Source: Rachycentron canadum
Taxonomy: Eukaryota; Chordata; Actinopteri; Carangiformes; Rachycentridae
NCBI GenBank assembly: GCA_038496675.1
Contig: CM076650.1
Location: 22,666,470 to 22,730,469 of the forward strand
DNA: 64,000 bases
Reading direction: 5' to 3'
The notes under the pieces are model-generated. The model was given only the letters and a program-made list of their open reading frames with translations. It was not told the DNA's origin and ran no database searches. Within the stretch, counting starts at the first letter, position 1. Every line of letters begins with the position of its first letter. The position numbers and the translations under genes are program-made. Below, one piece after another: positions 12,375-25,650 of this stretch.

Positions 12375-15045
12375 AAGAACAATCATTGTTTTACATTATC
12401 AATAAAAACTGTATTATACAGGGAAAATGGCTGAAATGAGTCTTTTTTCCTCACTAGTGTGAATGTCTTGTATTTAGTGTCCTCATCGTCAATGGTGCCC
12501 AGTCTGCTGTGGTGTCACAAAGCAATGCCAATCACAGTTGTGTTTGTGAGTGTGTTTGTTTGTGCAGAAGATTGAGAAAATACCCGTTTATGTTTGTACG
12601 TGCCCAGTGGCTTTCCGCAACGCAAATATAATTTCCTACACCCTTTCTTCCCATCCTTCACCAACTCTAACTTTTCTGTTCCCTCTGGGCTGTGAGTGAT
12701 TTAACAGCCTATTTCAGACATATTACCATGATATAGAAACGGGCCAAATATCAAATGGTACAGCATTATACTGACAGACCCAGACTGAGTCAGCAGGCAG
12801 GCTATTTGTCAAGGTCTCTCTTTTGGATTTAGAAGTTTAACTATTTATCTAATAGACGTGGTCACACATACATAGATTCATGGGCTGACTGATGCTCTTC
12901 CTCTCTTCCTCCTAATTTCCCTCCTCTCTTGTAACACGTAGCTCAGAGTTAGCGGTGTGGAGATGAAACATGAATGAAGGTCCACAGAGAGACATTTACA
13001 ACATGAGAGATTTTGAGTCAATATTCAATTAAAAGCCTCAGGTGTGGAGGATTTTCCACGCGAGTGATGTTCGCTCAGACACTTGAGAGATTGATTTATG
13101 GTTAACACCTGGGATTCAGTCTTTCTTGTTACAGTTGTGATGGTTATTTAAAGGCTAGATCTGGTTTGATACTCATGTAGAGAGTGGGAAATGTGGAGTG
13201 TGAGGATGTGTATTGATGGCTTTTATTACCCAGAGGGGGATGTGATGAGAGAGAAAGACTGATTTAATTTGAATAATTTGCCAGCTTTTGTTAACAGTGT
13301 TAAAATGTTTAAAAAGGAGTTTTGAAGGACTCAACTGTTATAAAGGAAGTCAGGTTGACTTCTTGCAACCTGAACTTAGATAAGTATTGGAAAATGAATA
13401 GATAATTTGTGAATCTCTGCAATACTTAAGTTTCCTTTTTAGGTTTAGTGTTTCTACAAAATGGATAGATAGATGAATAGATAGATAGACTGACTGACTT
13501 AATTATTATACACATTTAGATTATTTTAGTTACAAGTTTACCATATAAATGTTTGCTGTTTATTAAGTGGTACCATATTTTATGAACTCATTATACTAAT
13601 AATTAATATTACTTCACTGAGTCAATTATATTATTTCAATTTCATATTTCAGTTTCACCACTTATGATTATTATTTTATATTTAATATATATTCAGTAGG
13701 TTGCTTACTTACAAGCCTTCAGTGTGGAGTACTTTGGTTCCCACCTCCCATTGTTTACTGGGGGACAGGTGTGAAGGTGACAATCTTTCAGGATGCACAT
13801 GTACTGATAAGAGGGCAGTATCGTGATTTTTTTTCTCTCTCCACCAGTTCAGCTGATGGGGCAGCCCAAGGAAGAATTCTCTAAATAGTTTGCCACACTG
13901 GAGCCTGTAAACGTCCCATCATAGTGCCTGTTTGCTCCAGAAACATAGTCAGCCAGTAGGTCAGTTACACGCCAGATTTAAAGCTGTAAGGCGAGAGTGA
14001 CCCAATCATATTGGCTGATTTCTTTTGATTTTATGATTTCAATTATAGAGGTAGGTTCAAGGTTGGCCATAAAAGACCTCGATAGTTACACCGCAAATTA
14101 ACTCAGGTAATGTGAATGATCCTACCAGAAGCAACAAGATTATTTGCTTGAATTTTCTAAGGCACATTTGGCTTGTGTGTATGTAAATATTTGAAATCAA
14201 CTCTAAGTAGATGGACAGGTTTGACCATGTACCTGAATAAGTGTTACTTCTGTAAAATATGAGGGGATGGTTGATGTCAGGATGGTTCACTGTTTCAAAA
14301 TCATCTGTCACAGAGCACCTTGACCTTATCTTTTTCTTTTATGGAGGCTAATGGATCAGTCATAGCTGTCCCCAAACCCTCACCCCTGATGCTGTCATAG
14401 AGAAGCTGTGCCTATGTATTATTTGTATGCATTTATTTATCAAGATATTTATGTTTCCCATTCCTTCCTATATTAAGTAATAATTTTGTGTATTTGCAGA
14501 CTGATATTCTTGGTGTACGTTGCCTGATCATCAGAGACTCAGGAATAGTTTGGCATAGACTCTGCTGCAGCCTCCTCTGGCCTTTAAAAATTCACCAGTG
14601 TTTCTCATTCCAATTGTGTTGACAGTGACTTCCATTTTCCTTGTCTAGACTAATTTAGTCCGGACTGCAGAAGAGCCTCCCACACTTTGTCGGCGTTATG
14701 CATCTCTTAACACGGAGCTGACAATATGTTACAATCCCAATGAGCTTTACCACTTGGTAAAAGCTGGTTTCTGTGTCACTTCCAGTTAAACATGAAGTGT
14801 AAAGGTACTGTCAGCAGTTTGGAATATGAGCTTATATAATTTCTTTCTAAAGAACGAGATGCAGGGTGTTGACATCAAAACAGGCTTTTGACCATGTGAT
14901 AACGTGGTTATAATATAACATGTACACAGGAAAATACCATGACAGCAGCAGTCTACCGGGCTGAGGTGTAACATTGTCTCTGCCTCCTAACAAAATTTTT
15001 AAAAAGTTGGATTTAATTCAGTGGAAGATGACTCAAACTAAGATA
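12375..15045. other. Non-coding stretch
   Basis: AT-rich DNA with no supported gene. It contains short imperfect GATA tracts near 13462-13488 and a strongly AT-rich patch at about 13500-13700. No repeat family is recognised. Confidence 0.5.
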
Positions 15046-15230
15046 CCTGCTATGTCCCAATTTAGAAGCCGCATCCTTTGGAGGATGCACAGACGTGGCC
15101 TTTGTAGCTGCCGTAGACCAGACCGAGATGAGATGGTCTGGCCTACGGAGGATTTCGTCTTTGCGTCAGCAGCTGTGCCCGCTCTTACCATGTCACAGTG
15201 CTTCGCTCCTGTCGCATAGCAACATTGACA
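15046..15230. mobile_element. DNA-transposon-like fragment with nested hairpins
   Basis: The segment opens with a TGTCCCAATTTAGAAGCCGC-type start, which resembles the ends of abundant fish DNA transposons whose termini begin with TGTCCCAATT (recalled, family not assigned). It is CpG-richer than its surroundings. It contains a perfect 7-bp stem with a 4-nt loop (15071-15088) and a 14-bp stem with one mismatch and a 10-nt loop (15111-15124 with 15135-15148). No partner terminus or transposase was found nearby, so it is probably a decayed or partial copy. Confidence 0.4.
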
Positions 15231-18200
15231 CACAACTTTTTGTTATATTAAAAACTTGACTCTTGGTTTTTTAACAGTTTGTACCTAATACTTAGATTTA
15301 AAATCGAGCCTGCTGCCTTTTTTGTCTGTATTGTTTGCAGAACACAACAACATCTATGTACATATAGGCAAATAGTTCCAGGCATGAAGAGTGGGTGGCA
15401 AGAACATGTCCCTGTTCACTGCCCCGCCACCAAGATGTTCCAGGATAAGGGGCAAAACATCCATGATGGATGACCTCCCCAGTGCTCCCCAGCTGATGAC
15501 GCTGCGGTTAACAAAGTGGGTGAAGCTGCGGCAGGAAAAACTGTACAAATCAAAAAGTGATTTTTCCTACTAATTTTTTTGCTGTGTGTTGAGCTAGTGG
15601 AGAAAATGTCACACAACACTTGTATCATTAATTATTTAAACATATCACTCTGTCTTTTGCAGTCTTGACACTGGAGTTAACCCGTGAGCTTCATGCTTCC
15701 TACTGAGCTGTTCTTCTGCAGTGGTACTGCGTTGCATCGCCTCTTGAGAGCTGAGACACAACTGCAGGTGAGACGAGCCTCTAAATTTAGTTGTGTTTGT
15801 CTGAGTCTCACAGTTTTGTCCGTGAGAAATAGGAAACACACAAATGCACCTGAATGCATACAAACACAAACCATGCACACCTAAATATTACAGACAATGT
15901 TACAACCTTGTAACCTGAGGGATGAGCGTACACAGTGTTTCCACAGGGGAGCAGTGTGTCTTTGTCTCGCAGAGTTTTCACCGTTGTGCATCGGCTCTTA
16001 CCTCTGGCTTCCTGTAAATCTCTGTCAGAGCACAACAGTTGTTTTGTGAGGCCGTGGAGATTAAACAACCGACAGATATCTTGGTTAATTAGGTTGCTGG
16101 GGTTTTACTGGGCTGATAAATGAAGTGAGCAACAGTGCTGGTGTCCCTGCAGCATCTCTCTGAAGGGGATTATCACTGAAGTTTTCATTTTAATTCAGCA
16201 CACAGGACAATGAACTGAGAGACATGAGTCAGGTACACACACACATACACACACACACACACACACACAGGAACATTCATGAACTGAGAGATATCTTCAT
16301 CAAGTCATCCTAAGCAGAGGAGACATCTTTTTCTCCTGACTGGTGTAAATGAATGAAAACTGCACGTCCCCCACATTTTGTTTATCGTTGCATTGTAACA
16401 ACCTTCTACGAGATCTGATCCTCCATTGTACACAATATCTTTTTTTCACCCATCCTTTCTCTTTTACTTCTCAAGCACACACACAATACAACAGTCAAAT
16501 TATGCCTAGATGGCTTGCCACCTAAAATGACAGCTCACTGCAAAACATTTTGTTGTTTACTGCTGAACCAAGATGTTTTTCCTTCTGTTTTGACACCAAG
16601 GCCTTGTAAAGTAAAAGGTTTTGTAGTTTCTCTGCCTGTAAAAACTTTTAAAATGTACCAAAAGCTTTAAGAAAAAGCACCTAGAAGTAACCAATCTACC
16701 TTCCAATGTTTCCTTTACAATCAAGCTATAATAAAGTGACTAACTGACAAGCTTACAGTTTAATTGTAGCAGTGCATGTACGGTAGCAGGTAATAATGAA
16801 ATGTGCTGACATGGGTAAATATTTATTTATCTCTCTATAACTGTCAACAACCTGCCACTAACCTTCACTTTAATCAACCTGGAGCATCAATCTTTGATTC
16901 ATACAGGTGCTCCTGCATCTTCCATCTGCTCTCTCTCAGTGACACACACACACACACACACACACTGTGTCCAGACCGCTGGTGTTGAATGATTCATTAC
17001 ATCCTGCTGCCTCACGAGACAAACCTGTGAAGGTATGTGTGCAAGAGTCACAGTCAAAGCATAAGAAAAGAAACTAAACTAAACTTTCTGACTGAAGCTC
17101 CAACTTCCCTAACATCCAAAAATGTTTCGTTTGGTTAAGGGAGTGAAATGTCAAATCCTCCTCTGGTCGGTAGACGCATTTAAAGTGGGCGCATAGAGAG
17201 GATAAAAAACTCTGTGGAGTCTGTGGAAACATGATACTGGATTTATAATTTCTGCTCACTGACTCAGACGTCGAGTATCTGAAAATACTTTATTTACCAT
17301 GAAACCTCTGCTAATAAAACTCACGCACGCACGCACGCACACACGCACACACAGACACACACACACACACACACACTTCATTCTTTTTCCTTGTTTGTCT
17401 TTTTATTTCTCACTGCATGTCACTGCAATTGCATATTGGTAGGTACCTGTTGCCATAGTTACATCACACATGGACATAGCCATGTCCTTGTTATTATGGC
17501 CTTGCAGTGGCCATTTGCTGCATCATGTGGATAGTTGTGGCTGAACAAGCAGCGAAGGAGAAAGTGTGAGATGATGGTTGGAAAAACACATATGGGTCAT
17601 TAATGGAAAAATAAATATGGATCGTTAATAGAGAAATTATTGGAAGTGTTCTGTGAAGCCTGTGTTCAGTTTAAAAGCAAATACTACAGCACTGTATCTG
17701 GATCTTTCATGATAATACACTATGTGTGCTTTTAATGTATTATTTCTGAGGTAGGACTATGAGGTGGGGAGCTGGAGAAGTGACTGTCAGACAGGGATGT
17801 GTGGGCAGTTGGCTTCATTTATGAAAAACACTCACTTTGATTGAAAGTTTGAAAGCGACTTATTGATGCATGTGCTCACCCAGGCATCTTCGTTTATTAC
17901 CATCCTATTTGTCCTCTTAACATGACACATGGGTGATTAGGATATTCCTGTAAAAATTAGAATATGATTATGCTTTCCAGGCTTTTACATTCAGATACTC
18001 CAATGATTGGTTTTGACTCTTACTTTAGTAATGTATGAGTCTCTAAGCCTGTTTCTCTGCCTGTTATTCCCTCTGTGAAACATTTAAATCACCAGATGGA
18101 CAAATAATGAACTTTTCCTGCAGAAAGCAGCTGACAGAAGCTTAGCAAAGCAAACACCGTTGACTGGTATCTCAATTAAGTGAACCATGACATATTTCCA

Positions 18201-19849
18201 GAAAATCCCAAGCTGTTCTAAGTTTCTCTTACTGAGACAAACACTTTGAGGAAAATTGGCTAGTGATCAGCCTCGAGTTATCATTCTGTTAATCCCTTGA
18301 CAATAAAAATCTAAATTTCCAGCCATTACCTTGGCAGTGCAGTTATGGTAACGTCACAGTTACCATGGTGTTGTTCAATTACCAAAGTTAGACCATCATC
18401 CTGGGTAAGTGAGGCTGCTACAAGATTTAATCTTGTCATCATCTTTGAGTGGTGGAAGATGTAGAAAGGACAGAGAAAACAAATTAGTAAGACAGGAATG
18501 AAAGTGAGGGGCCAGAGAGTAACAGAAATAGCAACAATGGAAACAATGGAGTGATAAGAGAGGAAAGGAAATGGTACAAATGGAATAAGGGGATTGTAAA
18601 GGAGGTGGATGGCATAAACAAAGTAGGGGAAAATTAATAAAGTACAGGAGATGACGAGAGAGGGTGAAAGATGGAGAGAAAAGACAAAATGGTAGATGGG
18701 AATAAAAAGGCAAAAATATCAGAAGGATTCCAGGGTGTGAGTTGAATGAGTACAGTGCTTACTTAGCTCTCTGCAGAGTGACTGTCTGACCCCGACTTCT
18801 TTTATCCATCCAAGATCAAAGCCGTGAAAAAGCTTGCTAAAAAACCCAGGGGAAGGGATTAGCTATAACTGTAGAAGTTCTAGTGATCTCTGAGTGGCTG
18901 AAGGACTTTTTATCTCATTCTGGCCACCATCATTATGATTATCATTAACATATCCACTTCTGTTATTGTAGTCAGAGAAGCTCTTATATACTGTATATTT
19001 TACATATGAAGCCATTTATCCCAACATTCTTAAGGACTTTGCAAACCATTGTTTGGTTTAAAGGTTTTTGAGAGTGAAATGATCCCATACTTGAATATAC
19101 TCAAAATTTTATGTTAATGTTTATTTATGCAGCAGTGTTTCAAACACAGAGGCAATTTTAAGTGTTTTACATAAAGCAAAAAATGCATTAGATCCACATT
19201 TAAATCAACAATGAAAGGGAAAATAAAATCCTTTAAAGTAATTAAGCCAAGCAAGAAGTTCCAGTAAGGGTTCAAGCCCCAGAGGCTGGATGGGGTCTTT
19301 GACTGTGAAGTGTATATGTCTTCCTGTGGTTTTGTTTTCCTCCAGTGTCAGGGTGAGGTTAAGGGCTGAGTGTGCTTGAAACAAACTGGGTCTTACAAGG
19401 TGTCAGCTGAAACATCTAAAGGTGTCTCCTGCTGTCACAGCCCCCCCATCCCCACCCCCACCTGCCCGCCTCCCCTGATCCTTTTCCAAGAGCTGTGAAG
19501 AGGAGCATGTGTTTGTTGCCTTGACAACCAAAGTCTTACAAATGGGGATGAGATAAGAAGATTTTAGTCTTTCCTTCAAAATCATTCATGATATTGCACA
19601 TGGTTGTAGACATGGAAAGTGATGGCAGTAATTGTGTGAAGAATAAATAAAGAGATGTAGAGAATCTTGCATCCTGCCTCAGATCCACACACCTGGCAAA
19701 TCGCTGTGTGAAGCTGGTATGCTTTGTGAAAAGTAAAATAAATAAATAAATTAAATAAGTCAGATGCAGCTGTCCCAAATTCCAACATCAGGGCTGAGAA
19801 TCTGTTTGTATGGTGGCTGAGAGGGCTCAACTGCACACTGCAACTGCAA
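15231..19849. other. Non-coding stretch with microsatellites and a purine-rich strand
   Basis: No gene is supported. Short CA tracts lie near 16220-16269, 16941-16966 and 17320-17376 (the last begins as GCAC repeats). Between about 18450 and 18725 the plus strand is strongly purine-biased, which alone explains a 105-codon open frame on the other strand. Confidence 0.5.
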
Positions 19850-20409
19850 TGCCTGTGCCAGGTCGTGGCGTTACTGTGCCAACGCACAGTAAAACCAGTG
19901 CAGATGGTCCAGAATGCAGCAGCTCATCTGGTCTTTGATCAGCGTGAAAGGGCACATGTCACTGCACTGCTCATTGAACCTCACTGCCCATGGCCACTGG
20001 AAGCAAATTCATGTTGCTCATGCTTGTCCTCACAGTGACGTCTGAGTCTACATCCATCTACTGGAACTGAATCATACAGGCTTCTGGTCCTTCTCGGCCA
20101 CTGCGTCCCTCTGATGAATGTCGTCTGGCATTCACAAGGTCCACCCTGTGGTGGAACATACTACCAAATGTTATTAGAGCAGGAAGACTCATCTCTTCTG
20201 AGAGCTTTTCATCTCCAAACACCCTCACTAACTCTTACTAAGTATTTTAGGTGCACTTCTTGATTGACCTGATCTCCTTGCTGTTATTGAATAGATGTAG
20301 TACTCAGCACTTCCACCAAGGTCTCCTACTGCACTGAAGCTTTAGAGCTGTATTTCACTTGCATGTTGCTTTTGATAAAAGCATCTGCCAAGCGAGTAAA
20401 TGTAAATGT
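19850..20409 (+). mobile_element. 5'-truncated L2-type non-LTR retrotransposon (3' end)
   Basis: Near the start, the + strand encodes a Val-Gln-Asn-Ala-Ala-Ala-His-Leu-Val-Phe stretch (about 19907-19936), the hallmark of the region after the reverse transcriptase core in L2-like LINEs. It is preceded by a YCN/LLxxLP-like remnant and followed by traces of the usual C-terminal part, now broken by stops and frameshifts. The copy ends in GATAAAAGCATCTGCCAAG and a TAAATGTAAATG tail (about 20373-20409), matching the well-known fish LINE/SINE 3' terminus. It is a dead copy, inserted in plus orientation. Confidence 0.65.
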
Positions 20410-20717
20410 TGTCACAGCACAAATACAACAAATACAGATACACACTGCAAGTAGCACAGCTGGCTTTGCCAAGGTTCAATTCGTTGGAACTTTTGAGGTC
20501 AGCTACTCTTCAGGGCTGTCTTTTTATTTATTTTTGCGCCAATGACTAGACTTAGCTCCTTCAATGGACTTAGATAGACAAGATAAAAAAACAAATCATC
20601 TACAAATGGAAAAATTGACCAATGACCATAGTCAACAGACAATCTGTTACAGTAATTGCAAGAATTGTAATTGTAATTCTGTTGTAATTATGTTTTTAAT
20701 GGAATACACTTTGTAAC

Positions 20718-20734
20718 AGAGAGAGAGAGAAAGA

Positions 20735-20785
<51 letters not shown>

Positions 20786-20806
20786 TGTGTGTGTGTGTGT
20801 GTGTGA
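20718..20806. repeat. Compound (GA)n-(GT)n microsatellite
   Basis: A short GA tract changes at about 20737 into roughly 34 GT units with one TCTG interruption. It explains poly-Thr/His and poly-Cys/Val open frames on the two strands. Confidence 0.95.
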
Positions 20807-20978
20807 GGATGAAGGACAAAGAGCAGAGAGACGGTGACAGAATGAAGTGTGCGCTGCGTCTCTCTTGCTCTCTCTCTCCTCTCTCTGTGTGTATCTGGCT
20901 GGACTTGCTGTTGTGGATCAATACCTGCCAGACTGGCCCTCTCACTGTACGAAAGGCTGGGTAATGGGATGTAACAAA

Positions 20979-20980
<2 letters not shown>

Positions 20981-21013
<33 letters not shown>
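20981..21013. repeat. (GT)n microsatellite
   Basis: About 16 GT units. Confidence 0.93.
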
Positions 21014-23897
21014 TGTTGGTCTTTTAAGTTGACACTACTCAGCCTTGTCTCAGCTGTCTTGTAGGTAGGTGCCATGCTTCCTGCTAACAAGAGGAACCTT
21101 TCATTAGTGTGAACAAGCCTGAGTGATGTCCTTATATTTTTTTCTCACAGCAGCCTTTCATGCTGCACAGTTGGACTGTGGAAAAGACTTTCAGGAATGT
21201 GGCTGTTCAGGCAGAAATTAATTGCAAGTCTGTAGAGATGTTAGCTCGACAAGAAACATCATGATACGTATCTGTACCAGGTTTTACTCAATGTTGAGTC
21301 TCAGGGTACAATTTTGTGCTTCAAAGTATCACTTATCACTTTCTGTGTGATTATAGAAAATTATACATGTAGCTGTGATAACTGTCATGGTGACACCTGG
21401 CATTGCAATGGATTGGATGAAGGTGGAACTGCTGTGGAGTGCTCTGTATACAAATTGTGCCTTTAGATACACACTCATTTATTTGCAAGTTTCACTAACT
21501 GCAATTTAACTTTCTTTTATTTCTTATGGAAATAAATGTCAAAGAGCTAAACAAATTAACCACAGGCTACATTGTGGCTTGATTCACGTGGCCTTTCATA
21601 GCAGAGTTTAAAGAGGTGACGAGGAACTCATTATTTTTTCAGCACAAAAAATGGACCTTTCTGATTTAATGGAATGTTTTTTTTTTTCCTGCTTCATAAT
21701 TTTAATACATAAAATGCACACACTTTATAAAACACAGTGCATTACCAATTATCTCAATGTGTTTGAAAAATAAGTAAAATTAAGATTTTGGGGAGTTTCT
21801 AAACTTCTATTATCAGTGACCTTCACAGGAGTAATAAGGATGAACCAAGAATCAAAATGTCCCAACAATACCAATGCGATATTTGACCTTGCTGATCAAT
21901 TTGATATTACAAATTGTTAATGTGTCCCCCTCAAGCTATAAATACCCCTCATGCCCCCTGCATTATTTCTTATTATTTCTTACCTCCATGGGTGCATGAA
22001 CATCAGAACGTCCTATAAATGACGACACCACAGCCATTTACAATCACTGCAGCATCACACTTCACTTTGTTCCTTCCAACACTGTTAAACTGCAGTTAGC
22101 GTCATACTGGATGTCACTGCTGCCATAACTTATGTACACTACTGGTTTTATTTTCACATTGCTTGCACAGAGTGAACCGAGTAAGGGTACTGTTATGAAC
22201 CACCTTGTCACTCTGACCTTGTCAATTACACAATAAATCTTGGGGGGGGTTGCTCAACCTCTGAGGATTTTCTTTTCGTTTTTCTCACATACTGTCACAT
22301 GCTCACAGGCAGTTCGGGAAGATAATGTGTAGTAGCATTTAATCTAAACTTCTTTATGTTTACCTCTCTGAAAGTCCTTACTACATTTTGTCGTTCCTGT
22401 TTTTTGTTGTGTTATATTCTATAATCATCTGCTTTTATGCTACTTCAGTTGTCTTTGTTTCTTTTACCTGTGCATGTGCTCCAAACCTAATTTCCTTGCT
22501 GTTACAGAAACAATGAAGAAATCTGGAAAGTTATAAAGTTATGATGAAACATCAGCTCCTGCGACAGCCTGAACATCTTAGATCTTGTCCTGTCTGAGCT
22601 GAATCATCCTTGATGTTTGAGGCTGATTACAATTGATTGTAGTTTGTATTTAAAAGTTTCCTTTTAAGCCAACTTCTTCCTCGGGACTTGATGTATTGGA
22701 AAGGTAGTTTTTTTGAGCTGAGTCATTCTGTTTTGAACTGTGTGTCCTGGAGAACAGTCGATAATGGCAGATCTTCCTTTTGAATGAAAACCAAGCGCTG
22801 CGTTTTGCAATGAGCAACTCTTACAAATATAAACATGTAAAAAAAAAAAGCTTGGTTATCAGCAACTTGGCACAGAGTTGTGAATACACAAAAAGCGAAG
22901 GCAGGTGTATAGTAAATCTACAGGGAGTTTAAATTCATTCCAAGACTTGATTAAGTCTTCATTTGAATTGCAAATAAACAGAAGAGTTTTATGCTAACAC
23001 TACAAACCCGTGCAGCTTTTTTGTCACAGCAGTGAATAGATTTACAAAGCTCATTAAACACCTTCATCAACTCATGGCATGAATTTTAAGTCAGAAACCA
23101 TATGTAAGTTGAAGAAGTCATCACGATGAATTCAAAAATCAGTTTTCCGGTGCAGTTTCTAAATCTTCTGTCTTCTTGTAGATTAATCTGTAGGCTGTTG
23201 TTGCCTGTGCCTTAAATATTAATGTGTTTCTAAAAAAGTGAGGTCCTTGTGTTCATCATTATGCTCCGTTTTTCCTGCCACTAAATGGACACGTTCAATG
23301 TCAGAAAAAGACACAGATTCAGCTCATGTCCTCCCCTAGACACTGCAGTGCTTCCGCTGCAGTGTATTTGTATGTAGTATGCGTGCCCAAGTATGAAGGT
23401 GGTCCTCATGAGATGGCCATTCTCTGCTTGCAGTTTTGACAAACGTCATATTCAAATTTCCACCCTCACTTCACTTTGTATCTTAGTTTAGTTCACATTG
23501 TGTGGCACTAGAAATGTTAAATGGCATTTAGATGAAATTTGTAAAATCTCTTTCGGACAGATTTCTTTCTCTATTACTGGGTTTATTATGTGGAACCTCT
23601 TACCCTCAGATGTCAAATAGGGTTATAAATGGAATGGTTTCAAACTGTTATAAGTGCAGTTATTGTCCTAGAGAAATTTCTTTTTGCAGCAAGGAAGCAT
23701 AAAATTTTGTGTTAACCACTATAAAAATGCAAATCCATTATGTACTGTTACTTTACACTCACCACAGAATATAATAAATGGTTCATGTAAAAGAAAAGAA
23801 AACTCCAACAATAAGAGCAGGAATTAGATTAAGTGCTAAACTGTATTAAGAATCATGAATTTATGGTATGTTAGAATTAAAAGCAGGTAGGAGAGAG

Positions 23898-24730
23898 TCA
23901 GTGCATAAACTTTTATTGTCAAGTGCAAAACTAAAGAGGAAAAGTGAGATATGAGGTGATTATCCCCCATCATGATGCATCGTTTTTGAAAGGGGGTGGG
24001 GCTGTGTGAAGTTTAGGAGACCCCTGGGCTGTAGACACTGCTGGTGATGGGAATAAGAGAAATCTGGATTTCTGGGGCCAGTTTCACAAAGATATTTGAG
24101 ACTGGTCTGTGGTGTTCAGTGAGAGACTGACTGACTTTAGGCCAAAAACATTACACACCTCACCTCAGTCAAGCCTAAGACCAATGCTACCATGGTAACA
24201 ATCAGTTAGCAGGAAAGAAAAACAGGAAAACATGGCTCATAGTCTGAGGTTTGTTAAGATTGTTATGGAGAGAGCAGAAAAAAAGGGAGTTTTTTACAGA
24301 CTAAAGAAGATTTTTCTTTTTATTGTTGAACTCTTTGCTGAATTTCCTAAGACGTACTGAGTGCATGTAACACAAGTGTTGAATTCTTCCCAATTTACCC
24401 AGAATTCATTGTACCACAGCTCAGTTAAAGATAGTCAACAACTAAACTACTTTGTGTGATGAATGTGTGTCGTCTATATTAAGTCTGAGTTTTCTAAGCC
24501 ATAGTCAGAGACTATCTCTGTGAAACCGGCCCCTGGAGGTGATGAGGATGAGCTCGACCTGGCACTGGATGTAAAGACTGGAAGGTGGAGGCTGTGGAGG
24601 AGGGTTGCAGTAATACACACTGAAGTGATGACAGCAGAAGAGAGGAAAACAGGTTGATTGACTAAACCTGATTGGTCACTAAAAAGACCTGAAGTCAGGT
24701 GACTGCAGAGAGAGAGAGAGAGAGAGAGAA
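23898..24730 (-). repeat. Copy A of an uncharacterised dispersed repeat, with nested MITE
   Basis: This block shares several diverged blocks with 32565-33385: the start (ATAAACTTTTATTG, on the minus strand a CAATAAAAG poly(A)-like signal), a GGCTGTGTGAAGT segment, and a GGAGGGTTGCAG plus GACAGCAGA segment towards the end. Between these outer blocks lies a unit with terminal inverted repeats (24074-24533). The block order and the minus-strand AATAAA suggest a transcribed element oriented right to left, but no protein is encoded. It ends in a (GA)n tract at 24709-24729. Confidence 0.6.
24074..24533. mobile_element. MITE-like element with 21-bp terminal inverted repeats
   Basis: The left end 24074-24094 begins GGGGCCAGTTTCACAAAG. 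The reverse complement of the right end 24513-24533 begins GGGGCCGGTTTCACAGAG; 19 of 21 positions agree. The 460-bp interior has no open frame of note and includes an ATGCTACCATGGTAACAAT segment shared with copy B. No convincing target-site duplication is visible, so the superfamily (hAT or PIF-Harbinger are candidates) remains open. Confidence 0.6.
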
Positions 24731-24883
24731 CTGTGAATGAATGAGGCATAAAGAAGTCGTCTTGCTGATGGAACTTACACTGAGCTTCATATTGGATAAA
24801 TGAAAATTTGAATCTTCAGACCAGAAGGGAGCAACAGTTCACATGGTCACAAAGTAACATCTCCGCTCTCGCATACATTAATG

Positions 24884-24902
24884 TCTAATTGGTCCAATTA
24901 GA
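24884..24902. promoter_or_regulatory. 19-bp palindrome of homeodomain and CCAAT type
   Basis: TCTAATTGGTCCAATTAGA is an exact inverted repeat around its central base. Each arm holds a TAAT/ATTA homeodomain core and an ATTGG/CCAAT pentamer, so it could bind a homeodomain dimer or NF-Y. It lies in a repeat-free block of even composition. Function is inferred from the motif only. Confidence 0.3.
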
Positions 24903-25454
24903 TTGTTGTGTTTCTATCTGAAGGCTTCTGCTTCCTATCAGCACCAGGAATATCATCATATGGGACAGCAAACATTTTGCAAAGCGCCTCCTAAGCCCTG
25001 TCAAATGAATGTCTAAGGCCAAGAGCAGACACCTCGATCATTGTTAACTCCTACCTTGAAGAGGGGGAGTCAAGCAGGGATTCAGATAAAATGGCCTATA
25101 ATTGCCCAGCAGGGAACACAGAGACAGAAATGAGATAGATAGCAATGGACTGGAAAATAATAACTCACATCACTCAGCGTTTCCCTCCTTTTGTTTATAA
25201 GCTGGCTGGGTGAACGGCGGGGTTGAGTATGTTGGCTGAAAGTTAATCAGGGGAAAATTTGATCAGTCTTGCATCCAGCAGCAGCAGCAGGTGGGCATAG
25301 TGTCAGCCATGCAGAGATAGCATGTGCTCTTGCCTTCACCTGCCTGTGTGTGTGTGTGGGGGTATGTGCACTTCCTTTGTCCCTGCAGCCCAATAAGTGC
25401 CTGGGTTTCCTGAGTGAATGATTACATTAAAGAGGTATATAGAGAGAGAGAGGG

Positions 25455-25471
25455 TGGGGGGGGGGGGGGGG
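25455..25471. repeat. Poly-G run after a (GA)n tract
   Basis: A run of about 16 G residues directly follows GA repeats and GGGT. It is able to form a quadruplex and is a likely spot for sequencing-length error. Confidence 0.85.
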
Positions 25472-25650
25472 ATTCCAACCAGAGGGCAGTGAAAGTGGGG
25501 GAGAGGAAGTGAGCAGAGCTGAAGAGGATGATGTGGCTTTGGCAGACCTCTGTCAGTCCTCCTTTTTCTTATACTGCCTCAGGGAATTTGTGACACTATT
25601 TATGACAGTAACAAAATCTCCAGACACGCACGCATTGACTCACGCACACA

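Larger units (their letters stand above)
20410..23897. other. Non-coding stretch with GT/GA microsatellites
   Basis: No gene is supported. Apart from the GT tracts listed separately, it is AT-rich unique-looking sequence. The part at about 22800-23200 is free of simple repeats and might be conserved non-coding DNA; nothing specific is recognisable. Confidence 0.5.

Noticed and set aside
13462..13488. GATA-type repeats as a GATA-factor site cluster
   Set aside because: Only a few imperfect GATA/GACT units, better explained as a short microsatellite.
18396..18713. 105-codon Ser/Phe/Leu-rich minus-strand frame
   Set aside because: Explained by the purine bias of the plus strand, which removes stop codons on the other strand.
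20647..21090. 147-codon open frame on the minus strand
   Set aside because: Mostly Thr-His repeats from the two GT microsatellites.
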